Origin: Arthrobacter sp. B0490
Lineage (GTDB): Bacteria; Actinomycetota; Actinomycetes; Actinomycetales; Micrococcaceae
DNA length: 64,000 bases
Direction: 5' to 3'
Assembly (NCBI RefSeq): GCF_002929355.1
Contig: NZ_PJIR01000005.1
Location: 62,001 to 126,000 of the forward strand
The position numbers and the translations under genes were made by a program. Numbering within the stretch: the first letter of the stretch is position 1; each line of letters begins with the position of its first letter. This document shows, one piece after another, positions 41,904 to 50,688 of this stretch. The notes under the pieces are model-generated. The model made no database searches and was not told the origin of the DNA. It worked only from the letters and a program-made list of their open reading frames with translations.

Positions 41904-42501
41904 GGGACACCTCCTTCTGGGGACCGGACCCCACTCCGGGCTCGAAGACCGCGAGCGTGAACCGGGCTGATTCAGCACCGCGGTTCGCGTAGGAATGCGC
42001 TACATCCCCGGAGAAGGTCATCGCGTCCCCTTCGGCCAGCGAGGTGGCGTCACCGGCGACGACCACGGTGACCGTACCGAGCTGCACGTGGAGGAGTTCC
42101 TTCGTGCCGGCCGCATGGGCCTCGCTCGTGTGCTGCTCCCCGGGCTCCAGGGTCCAGTCCCACAGCTCCACGACGTCCGGCGACTGCGTGCCGGCGACGA
42201 GGATCCCCCGGCCCCCGAGTCCTCCCCTCCACAGCGCAGCGCCGTCGCCCTGGCGCGTGACCGACACCGACCGGGACTGCGGGGGCTCGACCAGCGCAGG
42301 GAGGCCGACGCCGAGGGCATCGCTGATCCTCAGCAGTGTCCCCACGCTCGGGTTCGCGGCCCCCTGCTCCACGTTGACGATCATGCGTCGGCTCACGCCG
42401 GCCGCGTCCGCGAGCTGGTCCAGCGTCCATCGCCGACCCTGCCGCTCGGATTTCACCCGTTCCCCGATCACGGAGGCGAGCAAGGATGTGTTGTCTTCCA
42501 T
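41896..42501 (-). CDS. XRE-family regulator with C-terminal cupin domain
   Basis: 201 residues. The HTH_3 domain (residues ~10-65) contains RVKSERQGRRWTLDQLADAAG, SRRMIVNVEQGAANPSVGTL and RISDALGVGL. The cupin (~95-195) has the metal-type pattern WTLEPGEQHTSEAHAAGTKE and GDAMTFSGDVAHSYANRG. Such regulators sense small metabolites, often amines or amino acids, and control neighbouring exporters or catabolic genes. ATG 42501 has TATGAT (42513-42508 on this strand) six bases upstream, a leaderless start, and this -10 element lies inside a repeated operator, so the operon XRE-B3/B4-EamA is almost certainly autoregulated. Confidence 0.92.
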   Translation of the reverse strand: MEDNTSLLASVIGERVKSERQGRRWTLDQLADAAGVSRRMIVNVEQGAANPSVGTLLRISDALGVGLPALVEPPQSRSVSVTRQGDGAALWRGGLGGRGILVAGTQSPDVVELWDWTLEPGEQHTSEAHAAGTKELLHVQLGTVTVVVAGDATSLAEGDAMTFSGDVAHSYANRGAESARFTLAVFEPGVGSGPQKEVSHA

Positions 42502-42533
42502 AAGTGCATCATACTGCACTTGAAGTGCATCAT
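42502..42533 (-). promoter_or_regulatory. Operator of the XRE-cupin operon
   Basis: Two direct copies of AAGTGCATCAT (42502-42512 and 42523-42533) are 21 bases apart, two helical turns. Between them TGCACTT-G-AAGTGCA (42515-42529) forms a perfect 7-base dyad. The predicted -10 (TATGAT on the minus strand) is within the first copy, directly before the leaderless ATG, so bound repressor would block transcription. Confidence 0.75.
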
Positions 42534-42672
42534 TGCTATTACCTGTGCAGTTACCGGGTGTGCCCTGTGCGCAGGCAGGGAGTCGGGTTGCGGTCGGGCA
42601 ACGGTGGTTCCCCCTGTACGGCGGGCCTGCCTACGGTCGAGGAGGAAATGTCAGTGCGACCGGAGGATCACG

Positions 42673-43155
42673 ATGCAGACGAAGCCGACAAGGACCACCA
42701 GCCGACCAGGACACCGGAGGATGGCGACGGCGAGGGCCGGCGGCCTCGTCGCCACGGCGATGCTGGTCCTGACCGGCTGTGCCACGGGAGGCGAGGACAA
42801 CTGGAACTCGACGGCGGTCGGGGACGACAAGAGCGTGGGCGAGGTCGATCTGCGGAGCGTCCTGCTCGTCACCCGGGACGAGGGGGAACCTGCCCGGCTC
42901 CTGGGCACCCTCGAGAACAACGGCGACGGGGCCGTCGACATCACCATCAGCGACTCCGACGAGGAGACGACGCTGACCATACCCGCGCAGGGCAGTGTCC
43001 CCCTGGACTCCGTCGACACGGTGCTGCAGACGGCCGGGGACGCGCCGGGTGCGCGTACCACCCTGACCGCCACCACCGACGCGGGCGACGTCGACCTCCT
43101 CGTGCCCGTCGTCGACGGGACCCTCGACCCGTACCAGCCCTACCTGCCCGGCTGA
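42673..43155 (+). CDS. Predicted lipoprotein of unknown function
   Basis: 160 residues. A basic N-region (MQTKPTRTTSRPGHRR) and hydrophobic core end in lipobox VLTGCATGG (Cys36), so it is anchored outside the membrane. The mature part (SVLLVTRDEGEPARLLGTLENNGDGAVDITI and TIPAQGSVPLDS) has the beta-rich look of an Ig-like or FxLYD-type fold often found in actinobacterial copper-chaperone-like or cell-envelope lipoproteins; no catalytic motif is seen. GGAGG lies six bases before ATG 42673. It stands alone between the XRE operon and the CHRD-like gene. Confidence 0.8.
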   Translation: MQTKPTRTTSRPGHRRMATARAGGLVATAMLVLTGCATGGEDNWNSTAVGDDKSVGEVDLRSVLLVTRDEGEPARLLGTLENNGDGAVDITISDSDEETTLTIPAQGSVPLDSVDTVLQTAGDAPGARTTLTATTDAGDVDLLVPVVDGTLDPYQPYLPG

Positions 43156-43449
43156 CCCCTCGCCTGTCCGTCAGGCAACCGGTGGAGAGGGGGACATCGG
43201 GTGTCCTGCGGGACCTGTCCGGGGTGCTCCGAGCGGGAACTCGGGAATTGTAAAGACACCGGTCCGGAACGGCAACCGCTGTCAGGACCAGCGGCGGCAG
43301 GTGGAGGATGGGGAACGAGGAAGCTCCGCCGCGGGATCTTGATCAGGATCTGCTTGCTGGGACGTGCACGTTCGCGACGAAGCGCTCGAGTAACTCCTCA
43401 CGCGGGTTCGAGCCCGGGCCCGTCCTAACCAGTGAAGGATATAGATCTC

Positions 43450-44220
43450 ATGAACAAGATGCGCCTCCTCGCAGTACCAGCCCTCGCCATCAGCGCCGTC
43501 GCTCTGGCGGGGTCCCCGGCGATGGCCGCCGATGGCAGCTACTCGTCGACCCTCGGCCAGCTCAACGGCACGACGGGCACCGGCACCGTGACCCTCGACG
43601 TCGTCGGGGACCAGGCCACGATCAACCTGCAGGTATCCGGCCTCGCCCAGACGTTCCAGGGGGCACCCTACCCCCATGTCCAGCACATCCACGGCGGAGC
43701 GGCCGGCGTCTGCCCGACCCCCGCCGCCGACGCCAACGCCGACGGCATCATCAGCGTCACCGAGAGCGCCCCCAGTTACGGTGGCATCCTCGCGACGGTC
43801 ACGACGTCGGGTCCGACGAGTCCTGCTGAGGCCCTGAACCTCCAGCTCGGCGGGCAGGGTGGTGACTACGCCATCCAGCGCACCTTCACCGTCGACGCGG
43901 CCACGCTGGCGGAACTCGAAGCCGGCAGGGCGGTCTTCAATGTGCACGGGCTTGATCCCGCCACCACCCCGTCGACGCCGGAAGCGTTCAGTGCTCCCAG
44001 CGATCTGGATCCGGCGCTCCCTCTCGGCGCGACCTCGCCGGCACTCTGCGGCACCCTCGTCATGTCCCAGATGGGCGCGACGCCGTCCGGTGGAGCCGAC
44101 ACGGGTGCCACTGTGGAGGCCTCGAGCCCGTTCGGCATGATCGCCCTCGGCGGGGGCCTCGTGCTCGCGGCAGCGGCCGGTGGGACCTACGCGGTACGTC
44201 GGAGCCACGCGAAGGCATGA
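43450..44220 (+). CDS. Secreted, membrane-anchored CHRD-like domain protein
   Basis: 256 residues. Sec signal peptide (MNKMRLLAVPALAISAVALAGSPAMA is the leader, cut after AMA), a beta-rich extracellular region with two His motifs (HVQHIHGGAAG and FNVHG) and conserved CPTP/CGTL cysteines, resembling CHRD (chordin-like) domain proteins, then a C-terminal span (MIALGGGLVLAAAAGGTYAV) and a short basic tail RRSHAKA. There is no LPXTG. ATG 43450 fits the signal peptide; GTG 43432 would add six charged residues. Function unknown. The 294-base region upstream (43156-43449) has no gene that I can support. Confidence 0.75.
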   Translation: MNKMRLLAVPALAISAVALAGSPAMAADGSYSSTLGQLNGTTGTGTVTLDVVGDQATINLQVSGLAQTFQGAPYPHVQHIHGGAAGVCPTPAADANADGIISVTESAPSYGGILATVTTSGPTSPAEALNLQLGGQGGDYAIQRTFTVDAATLAELEAGRAVFNVHGLDPATTPSTPEAFSAPSDLDPALPLGATSPALCGTLVMSQMGATPSGGADTGATVEASSPFGMIALGGGLVLAAAAGGTYAVRRSHAKA

Positions 44221-44274
44221 CCGCATCCGTTCCGGGGCCGGAGGTGTGCGGGATCCGGTAGCACGGGGACCGGT

Positions 44275-44313
44275 GACCGGCAGCAGGGATCGGCAGCAGG
44301 GACCGGCAGCCTG
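44275..44313. repeat. 13-bp tandem repeat (3 copies)
   Basis: Three consecutive copies of GAYCGGCAGCAGG (44275-44287, 44288-44300 and a degenerate 44301-44313) lie in the spacer between the CHRD-like gene and the UvrA-like gene. No reading frame through it is convincing. Confidence 0.7.
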
Positions 44314-44433
44314 AACCGGACGGCGACCGCCGTGGGCATCCTCGGGTGCGTGCGGCGGTCGTCGTCCTGTCCCGGGGTGGGCCGCCCGCCGCTCGTGTCC
44401 CGGTCACGCCCCGGCGACCGTAGGGTGGGGTTG

Positions 44434-46971
44434 GTGATCGAAGAGATGAAGAACGCCCCCCATGACACGAGCGCCCGTGACGGTTTCGTCCGGGTACGCG
44501 GTGCCAGTGAGAACAACCTGCGCGGCGTCGACGTCGACTGCCCTCGTGACGCCGTCGTCGCCTTCACGGGTGTGTCCGGTTCCGGAAAGTCCTCGCTGGC
44601 GTTCGGCACCATCTATGCGGAGGCCCAGCGCCGGTACCTCGAATCCGTGGCACCCTACGCGCGCAGGCTCATCCAGCAGGGCCACACACCCCACGTCGGA
44701 TCCATCACGGGCCTTCCACCCGCGGTCGCTCTGCAGCAGCGCCGCGGCACGCCGAGCGTACGCTCGACCGTCGGCACCCTGACCACGCTCTCGAACTCGC
44801 TGCGCATGCTGTACTCGCGTGCCGGGACATACCCGGCGGAAGCTGCAGGGAGGCTCGAGTCCGACGCCTTCTCACCCAACACCGCCGCCGGCGCATGCCC
44901 CCGCTGCCACGGACTCGGTGTGGCCCGCGACGTCACGGAGCAGACACTCGTCCCGGACCCGACCTTGACGATCCGCGAAGGCGCGATCGCCGCCTGGCCC
45001 GGTGCCTGGCAGGGCAAGAACCTCCGCGATGTCGTGAGCGAGCTGGGTCACGACATCGACGTCCCGTGGCGTGAGCTCCCGGAGGAGGCGCGGATGTGGC
45101 TCCTGTTCACCGAGGAGCAGCCCGTCGTCCAGGTCACGCCGCAGCGGGACCGCGTGGCCAAGCCCTACAAGGGCCGCTTCTGGAGCGCGAAGAGCTACGT
45201 GATGCACACACTCAACGACTCGCAGAGCCAGCAGATGCGCGACCGCGTGCTGCCGTTCATGGAATCCGGACCCTGCGGATCGTGCGGGGGTAGCGGACTG
45301 CGTCCCGAAGCACTCGCCGTGACGTTCGGCGGGCTCTCCATCGCGGAGACGAACGCGCTGCCGCTCGAGGACCTGGCTGCCCACCTGGGACCTGCGGCAG
45401 CGCTCGAGCACCCCACTGCGGCGCACCGGTCCTCCAGCTCGGGCGAGGGGACCGAGGTCTCCGTCACCATCAGCAAGGACCTCGTCCAGCGGCTCGACGT
45501 CCTCGTGGACCTGGGCCTCGGCTACCTCAGCCTCAGCCGAGCGACGCCCACCCTCTCGCCGGGGGAGATGCAGCGCCTACGGATCGCCACGCAGCTCCGC
45601 TCCGGCCTGTTCGGCGTGGTCTACGTACTCGACGAACCGTCCGCAGGGCTGCATCCAGCCGATGTCGAGCCGCTTCTGGCCGTCCTCGAGGCACTCAAGG
45701 ACGCCGGGAACTCCGTCTTCGTGGTGGAGCACAACATGGACGTCGTCCGGCGGTCCGACTGGATCGTCGACGTCGGTCCTGCCGCGGGTGAGGGTGGCGG
45801 AACCATCGTCTACAGCGGTCCCGCCGCAGGGCTCTCCGACGTCCACGGGTCGGCGACCGCTCCCTTCCTCGCCCGGGCTGCGCCGACAGGAGCCGAGCAG
45901 GCCGACCCGCGGGAGCCGGCCGGATGGCTGCGGCTCGAGGGGATCCACCGCCACAATCTGCAGGGGCTCGACGCCGACTTCCCGGTGGGGGTCCTGACCG
46001 CCGTGACCGGCGTCTCCGGCTCGGGCAAATCGACGCTGGTGGGCAAGGTGCTCGCCGAGGCGGTGGGCGGGCACGTGCGGGACGAGACACCGGCTGACGG
46101 CGAGGCGGGCGACGACGGCGATGCGTCTGCCACCGTCGTCGGGCGCCTCCGCGGACTCGAGGACATCGACCGCCTGGTCAGCGTCGACCAGAAGCCCATC
46201 GGGCGGACGCCGCGTTCCAACCTCGCCACCTACACCGGGCTCTTCGACGCGGTGCGGAAGGCCTTCGCGGCGACGCCCGCGGCGAAGGCGAAGGGTTTCG
46301 GAGCGGGCCGCTTCTCCTTCAACGTGCAGGGCGGTCGGTGCGAGACCTGCCAGGGGGAGGGCTTCGTGTCGGTGGAACTCCTGTTCCTTCCCGGGAGCTA
46401 CGGCCCCTGCCCGGCGTGCCACGGTGCGCGTTACAACGAGGAGACGCTGACGGTCACGCTGAGGGGGCGCACCGTCGCGGACGTCCTCCGGATGACTGTC
46501 GACGACGCTGCGCTGTTCCTCGCGGACCTCCCGGGAGTCGCCCGTTCCCTTGCGACCCTCCGCGAGGTAGGGCTGGGATACCTGCGGCTGGGCCAGCCGG
46601 CCACCGAGTTGTCGGGAGGCGAGGCGCAGCGCATCAAACTCGCGACAGAACTGCAGCGGGCCCGGCGCGGGCACACCCTCTACCTGCTCGACGAGCCGAC
46701 CACCGGTCTGCACCCCGCGGACGTCGTCCTGCTCCTCGCCCAGTTGCGGAAGCTCGTGGAGGCCGGCAACACGGTGATCGTCGTCGAGCACACCATGGCG
46801 GTCGTCGCTGCGGCCGACTGGGTGATCGATCTCGGGCCCGGCGGCGGTTCGGCGGGCGGGAGCATCGTCGCGACCGGCACCCCGCAGGACGTCGCAGCAC
46901 TCGACGCCGGCACGAGCGTCACGTCCCGCTACCTCGCAGCCCACCTCGAGGGCGGCCGCCCGGCGGCGTGA
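44434..46971 (+). CDS. UvrA-like ABC ATPase (short, UvrA2/DrrC-type)
   Basis: 845 residues with two ABC ATPase heads. Walker A motifs are [15 protein letters not shown] and [13 protein letters not shown]; signature motifs are [12 protein letters not shown] (first, degenerate) and [12 protein letters not shown]; Walker B segments are [14 protein letters not shown] and [14 protein letters not shown]. Zinc-binding cysteines appear as [16 protein letters not shown] and CETCQGEG...CPACHGARY. It is about 100 residues shorter than housekeeping UvrA, and the UvrB-binding and insertion regions after the first Walker A seem reduced, as in UvrA2/DrrC proteins linked to drug tolerance. GTG 44434 lies seven bases after TAGGGT (44421-44426), supporting a leaderless start. 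Confidence 0.88.
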   Translation: MIEEMKNAPHDTSARDGFVRVRGASENNLRGVDVDCPRDAVVAFTGVSGSGKSSLAFGTIYAEAQRRYLESVAPYARRLIQQGHTPHVGSITGLPPAVALQQRRGTPSVRSTVGTLTTLSNSLRMLYSRAGTYPAEAAGRLESDAFSPNTAAGACPRCHGLGVARDVTEQTLVPDPTLTIREGAIAAWPGAWQGKNLRDVVSELGHDIDVPWRELPEEARMWLLFTEEQPVVQVTPQRDRVAKPYKGRFWSAKSYVMHTLNDSQSQQMRDRVLPFMESGPCGSCGGSGLRPEALAVTFGGLSIAETNALPLEDLAAHLGPAAALEHPTAAHRSSSSGEGTEVSVTISKDLVQRLDVLVDLGLGYLSLSRATPTLSPGEMQRLRIATQLRSGLFGVVYVLDEPSAGLHPADVEPLLAVLEALKDAGNSVFVVEHNMDVVRRSDWIVDVGPAAGEGGGTIVYSGPAAGLSDVHGSATAPFLARAAPTGAEQADPREPAGWLRLEGIHRHNLQGLDADFPVGVLTAVTGVSGSGKSTLVGKVLAEAVGGHVRDETPADGEAGDDGDASATVVGRLRGLEDIDRLVSVDQKPIGRTPRSNLATYTGLFDAVRKAFAATPAAKAKGFGAGRFSFNVQGGRCETCQGEGFVSVELLFLPGSYGPCPACHGARYNEETLTVTLRGRTVADVLRMTVDDAALFLADLPGVARSLATLREVGLGYLRLGQPATELSGGEAQRIKLATELQRARRGHTLYLLDEPTTGLHPADVVLLLAQLRKLVEAGNTVIVVEHTMAVVAAADWVIDLGPGGGSAGGSIVATGTPQDVAALDAGTSVTSRYLAAHLEGGRPAA

Positions 46972-47172
46972 CCATGTCCGGCGGGCCCCGCCGGTCATTC
47001 GGGCGGTTCCGGGCAGCCGTGCGGGGCCGGCGGGGGTCGGACCAGCAGTTTCTTCCGGTGGCGCCGGACCAGCGGGGTCGCACGAGATCGGCCGGGCCGG
47101 CGGGTCGGCGGGTCGGGGTCGCACGGGACGAGTCGGGCCGGCGGTTCCGTGCAGCAAAGCTACGCCACCGCG

Positions 47173-48582
47173 CTACACCAGCGCGGGCGCGAAGTCGCTG
47201 CGGCCGGGTGCCCGTTGGTCGAGGGACCGCCAGGCGGATGCGAGGATCTTGACAGCGAGGCGCGTGTCCTCGAGCGGATAGCTGAACGGGACCCGCAGGA
47301 AGCGCTCGAAGACCCCGTCCATCCCGAAGCGCGGGCCGGCGCCCAGCAGCAGGCCGCGGTCGCGGGCCGCGAGGGCCAGCTGGGAGCTGACCGGCGCGCC
47401 GAGATCGACCCAGGTGCAGAGGCCACCCGCGACATGCGGGACCTCCCACTCCGGCAGTGCCTCCCGGAGGAGGTCCTCGAGCCGGCCTCGCCCCGCCGCC
47501 AGCTGCCTCGCGCGGAACCGCAGCAGCTCGTCGTAGCTGCCGAGCAGCTCGAGCGCGATGAGCTGTTCGAGGATGGGCGTCCCGAGGTCCTGGGCGTACC
47601 GGGACTGGACGAGTCGGTGGATCAGGCCCTCGTCCGCCCGGATCCAGCCGATCCGCAGCCCGCCCCACACCGTCTTGCCCATCGAACCGATCAGGACCGC
47701 GGGTCCGAAGGCGGCCAGGGGCGGACGGGCCTCGCCGTCGATCCTCAGTTCGGCCATCGTCTCGTCCGCCACGACGACGGTGCCCTGCCGCCCGGCCGCA
47801 GCCATGAGCCGCTCGCGCTGGCCCGCGGGCATGACCGCGCCGGTCGGGTTGTGGAAATCCGGCATGACGTAGGCCAGTGCAGGGCGTCCGCGCCGGAAGG
47901 CCTGCTCGAGGCCGTCGTCGTCCCAACCCTGCGCGGCGTCGACGGACACGGGCAGCAGGCGGCGACCGGCCGAGCGGAGGGCCTCGTAGGCGTGGGGGTA
48001 GCTCGGTGCCTCCACGAGTGCCGTGCCACCGGGGGCCAGGAGCAACCGCGCCAGGAGCGAGATCGCGTGCTGGGCGCCGAGGGTGACCATGATCTGACCG
48101 GACGTCGTGGGCACACCGCGCGCCGAGTACCTGTCGGCGAGGGCCTGCCGCAGGCGGGGGAGGCCGAGCGGATCGTAGCCGTTGCCGTTCAGGTAGGCCG
48201 GGAGCTCACGGACCGCATTCGCAGCAGCCTCACCCACCTGGGGTGCTGCGGGCAGGGCGGCCTTGCTGAGGTCGAGGACGACGCCGTCCCCGTCGTCGAG
48301 GATCGGCATCCCCCGTCCCGGCATGGCGACGACGCTGCCCGAGCCCCGTGTGCTCTCCAGGTATCCCGCCGACCGCAGGCGCGCATACGCTGCGGCGACC
48401 ATGGTCCTGCTGACGCCGAGCTGCGTGGCGAGCTCACGTTCGGCGGGGAGGCGGGTACCCAGCGGGATCCGACCATCCAGCGTGAGCAGCCTGATGCGGT
48501 CGGCCAGGGCTCCGTAGGCGGGCCCGGACGTGCGCCAGGAGCCGAGCTCCAGGGCGAGTCGACGGGCAGGAAGAACCATCAT
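47173..48582 (-). CDS. MocR/GntR-family PLP-dependent transcriptional regulator
   Basis: 469 residues. N-terminal GntR winged helix (residues ~15-80: YGALADRIRLLTLDGRI, RLPAERELATQLGVSRTMVAAAY) joined to a fold-type I aminotransferase domain (~105-460). The cofactor Lys is in IGSMGKTVWGGLRIGW, with PDFHNPTG and VADETM as PLP-site elements. Such MocR proteins sense PLP or amino compounds. It is divergent from a YczE-like membrane gene 61 bases away, the pairing known as YczR-YczE. Tandem ATGs at 48582/48579 begin the gene; no clear ribosome site is seen. Confidence 0.92.
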   Translation of the reverse strand: MMVLPARRLALELGSWRTSGPAYGALADRIRLLTLDGRIPLGTRLPAERELATQLGVSRTMVAAAYARLRSAGYLESTRGSGSVVAMPGRGMPILDDGDGVVLDLSKAALPAAPQVGEAAANAVRELPAYLNGNGYDPLGLPRLRQALADRYSARGVPTTSGQIMVTLGAQHAISLLARLLLAPGGTALVEAPSYPHAYEALRSAGRRLLPVSVDAAQGWDDDGLEQAFRRGRPALAYVMPDFHNPTGAVMPAGQRERLMAAAGRQGTVVVADETMAELRIDGEARPPLAAFGPAVLIGSMGKTVWGGLRIGWIRADEGLIHRLVQSRYAQDLGTPILEQLIALELLGSYDELLRFRARQLAAGRGRLEDLLREALPEWEVPHVAGGLCTWVDLGAPVSSQLALAARDRGLLLGAGPRFGMDGVFERFLRVPFSYPLEDTRLAVKILASAWRSLDQRAPGRSDFAPALV

Positions 48583-48643
48583 GAAGCCACGATGACACAA
48601 TTGGCATCTTGAAGTAAGTCCAATCAGCCGATCTACTGGGGGA

Positions 48644-49261
48644 ATGACCCTCCTCGGTGCCCGGCGCGGCCTCCAGCTCCTGATCGGCCTCTTCCTCTAC
48701 GGGTTCTCGCTCGCGATGATGATCCGCGCGACGCTCGGTGTGTCGCCGTGGGACGTCCTCAGTCAGGGCGGTTCGCTGCAGACCGGCATCCCGTTCGGAT
48801 TCATGACCAACATCATCGGACTGATCGTCCTGCTGCTCTGGATACCGCTCAGGCAGCGGCCGGGCGTCGGCACCGTGCTCAACGTCCTCCTGGTGGGGCC
48901 GAGTGCGGAGGTGGGACTGGCGATCCTGAACGAGCCGGCGCCGCTGTGGGCGCGGATCCTGCTGTTCACGGGAGGGCTCGTGCTGCTCGCGGTCGCGAGC
49001 GGGCTCTACATCGGTGCCCGCCTCGGCCCGGGGCCGCGCGACGGTCTCATGACCGGCATCCATGCCCGGTTCGGTCTGCCGATCTGGCTCGTACGGACCG
49101 GGATCGAAGGGACCGTCCTGCTGCTCGGCTGGCTGCTGGGCGGAACGGTCGGCCTCGGTACGGTGGCCTTCGCACTCCTCATCGGCCCCCTGATCAACCT
49201 CGCACTGCCGATTTTCCGCGTGCCCGAGCGTCCCCGCCCGACACCGGTCGTCGTCGCCTGA
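48644..49261 (+). CDS. YczE/YitT-like integral membrane protein
   Basis: 205 residues with about five spans: LLIGLFLYGFSLAMMIRA, FGFMTNIIGLIVLLLWIP, ILLFTGGLVLLAVASGLYIG and two more. The family signature GVSPWDVLSQG near residue 33 and GPGPRDGLMTGI near 128 mark YczE-type proteins of unknown transport or structural function. ATG 48644 lies six bases after TCTACT (48632-48637), a weak leaderless pattern. The divergent MocR regulator is the likely controller; ATTGG...CCAAT (48600-48625 region) in the shared intergenic DNA may be part of its site. Confidence 0.88.
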   Translation: MTLLGARRGLQLLIGLFLYGFSLAMMIRATLGVSPWDVLSQGGSLQTGIPFGFMTNIIGLIVLLLWIPLRQRPGVGTVLNVLLVGPSAEVGLAILNEPAPLWARILLFTGGLVLLAVASGLYIGARLGPGPRDGLMTGIHARFGLPIWLVRTGIEGTVLLLGWLLGGTVGLGTVAFALLIGPLINLALPIFRVPERPRPTPVVVA

Positions 49262-49428
49262 CCGGAGGGCCGGTCCGGGCAGGACGGCGAGGAACACGGG
49301 GCGTCAGTCCGGCAGGGGAACCCGGGGCGGGACGACCGCCACGACGCCCGCGGCCATGCGCCGGGAGCGGTCCGTATCCGGTCCGGGCCGACCTAGACTG
49401 GAACCCCTGCCGCCAGCGAGAGGAACCC

Positions 49429-50289
49429 ATGACCACCGACGTCCCCAGCGCCGAGACCCGCAGCCCCTGGAGCGAGCTCGGGCCGGGCATCTACGTGCTG
49501 CGGACCGGGTCCCGGATGAACGTCGGACTCGTCGTCGGCACGGAGAAAGCCCTCGTCGTGGATACCGGACCCGGTCCGGTGAGCGCAGCCGCGGTGTACT
49601 CCCACGTACGCGACGTCACCGGGCTCCCGCTGATCGTCGTCAATACGCACGCCCACGCCGACCACTTCTTCGGGAACAGCTACTTCGCCGCACAGCGTGT
49701 CGAGGAGTTCTGGGCGACGTCGCGGTGCAGCGCTGTCCAGGCCGAGAACGGCGAGGAACAGCGGTCCCTGGTCGCCGCCGTCGAGCCCGCCATGGCAGCG
49801 GGCGACGGCGCACACGCGGACGTCCTCCCGGCCAACAGGCTGGTGGAGGGCAAGCCTGTCGACCTGGACCTCGGCGGTATGTCGGTGACCCTGTTCCACC
49901 TCGGGCAGGGCCACACCGACCATGACCTCCTCGTCGGTGCAGGCAACGTCCTCTTCACCGGGGACCTCGTGGAGGAGGGGGCTGACCCTGTCTTCGAGGA
50001 CTCGTTCCCTACCGACTGGGTGCGGACGCTCGGCAAGATGGCGGCACTCGAGGACCTCTACGACGTCTTCGTGCCCGGCCACGGCGAGCCGGTCGGGGTC
50101 GAGGAGGTCATCACGCAGATGAACAAGATGCGCAGCGCCGTCAGGGTCACCCGGACGGCGATGGACGAGGCCTCGATGGACGTGACGAAAGCCATCCCGA
50201 TCCTGCCGTACGGCCCGGAGCAGTCGCGGGCACTGCTGATCCGCCTGCGCACGCTCGCGCACTGGAAGTGGCTGAACCGCAAGCACTAG
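49429..50289 (+). CDS. MBL-fold metallo-hydrolase
   Basis: 286-residue metallo-beta-lactamase-fold protein. The Zn site is NTHAHADHFFGN (His74, His76, Asp78, His79), with later ligands in FHLGQGHTDHDLLV (His), FTGDLVEEG (Asp) and FVPGHGEPVG (His). The arrangement matches the general hydrolase group related to glyoxalase II and quorum-quenching lactonases; no signal peptide is visible, so a cytoplasmic role is likely. ATG 49429 has GAGAGGAA upstream, and TAGACT at 49393 could be the -10 of its promoter. Substrate unknown. Confidence 0.9.
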   Translation: MTTDVPSAETRSPWSELGPGIYVLRTGSRMNVGLVVGTEKALVVDTGPGPVSAAAVYSHVRDVTGLPLIVVNTHAHADHFFGNSYFAAQRVEEFWATSRCSAVQAENGEEQRSLVAAVEPAMAAGDGAHADVLPANRLVEGKPVDLDLGGMSVTLFHLGQGHTDHDLLVGAGNVLFTGDLVEEGADPVFEDSFPTDWVRTLGKMAALEDLYDVFVPGHGEPVGVEEVITQMNKMRSAVRVTRTAMDEASMDVTKAIPILPYGPEQSRALLIRLRTLAHWKWLNRKH

Positions 50290-50688
50290 CACCCGTGCCC
50301 GGCGCCTGCCGTGTGGTCTCGGTCCCCTTCCACCGACGTCACGAACCGCCTCGCCGAGGACATGGGAGCGCCCTTCCGCTTCGAGCCGGAGGAATTGCGG
50401 CAGGCGACGCCCGCAAGACCGTCCGGGGTATGTCCGGTGAGCTGACCGGACCGGACGGCGGGTGGTCGGGCACGTCACGACGGCTGGGCGGAGCTGCCGG
50501 CTCTCCTCGCGCTCGACCCGGCCGCCTCTGCAGGCGCCGGCAGCTGGACGGGGCTGCGGCCGGCGGCACCGGGTCGGTCCGGGCGGTCGCACGACGGCCG
50601 CCGGGCGGTCGTTCCATGCACCGTTCGCGGCCATCGTCGTCCCCGGACGGGGCGGTGGCGCCCGGTCACGCGCCCGGCTCCGTCCGGA
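50290..50688. other. Gene-free region (about 400 bases)
   Basis: No supported gene lies between the MBL-fold hydrolase and the alditol oxidase stop. A short plus-strand stretch at about 50328-50440 reads like coding sequence (TDVTNRLAEDMGAPFRFEPE) before a TGA, but has no start, no recognisable family and may be a relic. The rest is GC-rich with many Gly/Arg codons in every frame. Confidence 0.5.

Noticed and set aside
43201..43265. ECF sigma-type promoter (GGAACT ... CGGT) before the CHRD-like gene
   Set aside because: The spacing is 18-19 bases and the -10 region is poor; too weak to list.
43201..43428. 75-codon open frame upstream of the CHRD-like gene with several Cys codons
   Set aside because: No ribosome site, no family resemblance and codon use unlike the neighbours.
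43380..43436. tRNA-like sequence (GGGTTCGAGCCC followed by ACCA)
   Set aside because: The T-arm stem does not extend to five pairs, and no anticodon arm, D-arm or acceptor stem can be folded upstream.
46972..47172. Possible regulatory G-rich repeats (CGGGTCGGCGGGTCGGGG) between the UvrA-like and MocR genes
   Set aside because: Only loosely repeated and explainable by base composition; two genes simply converge here.
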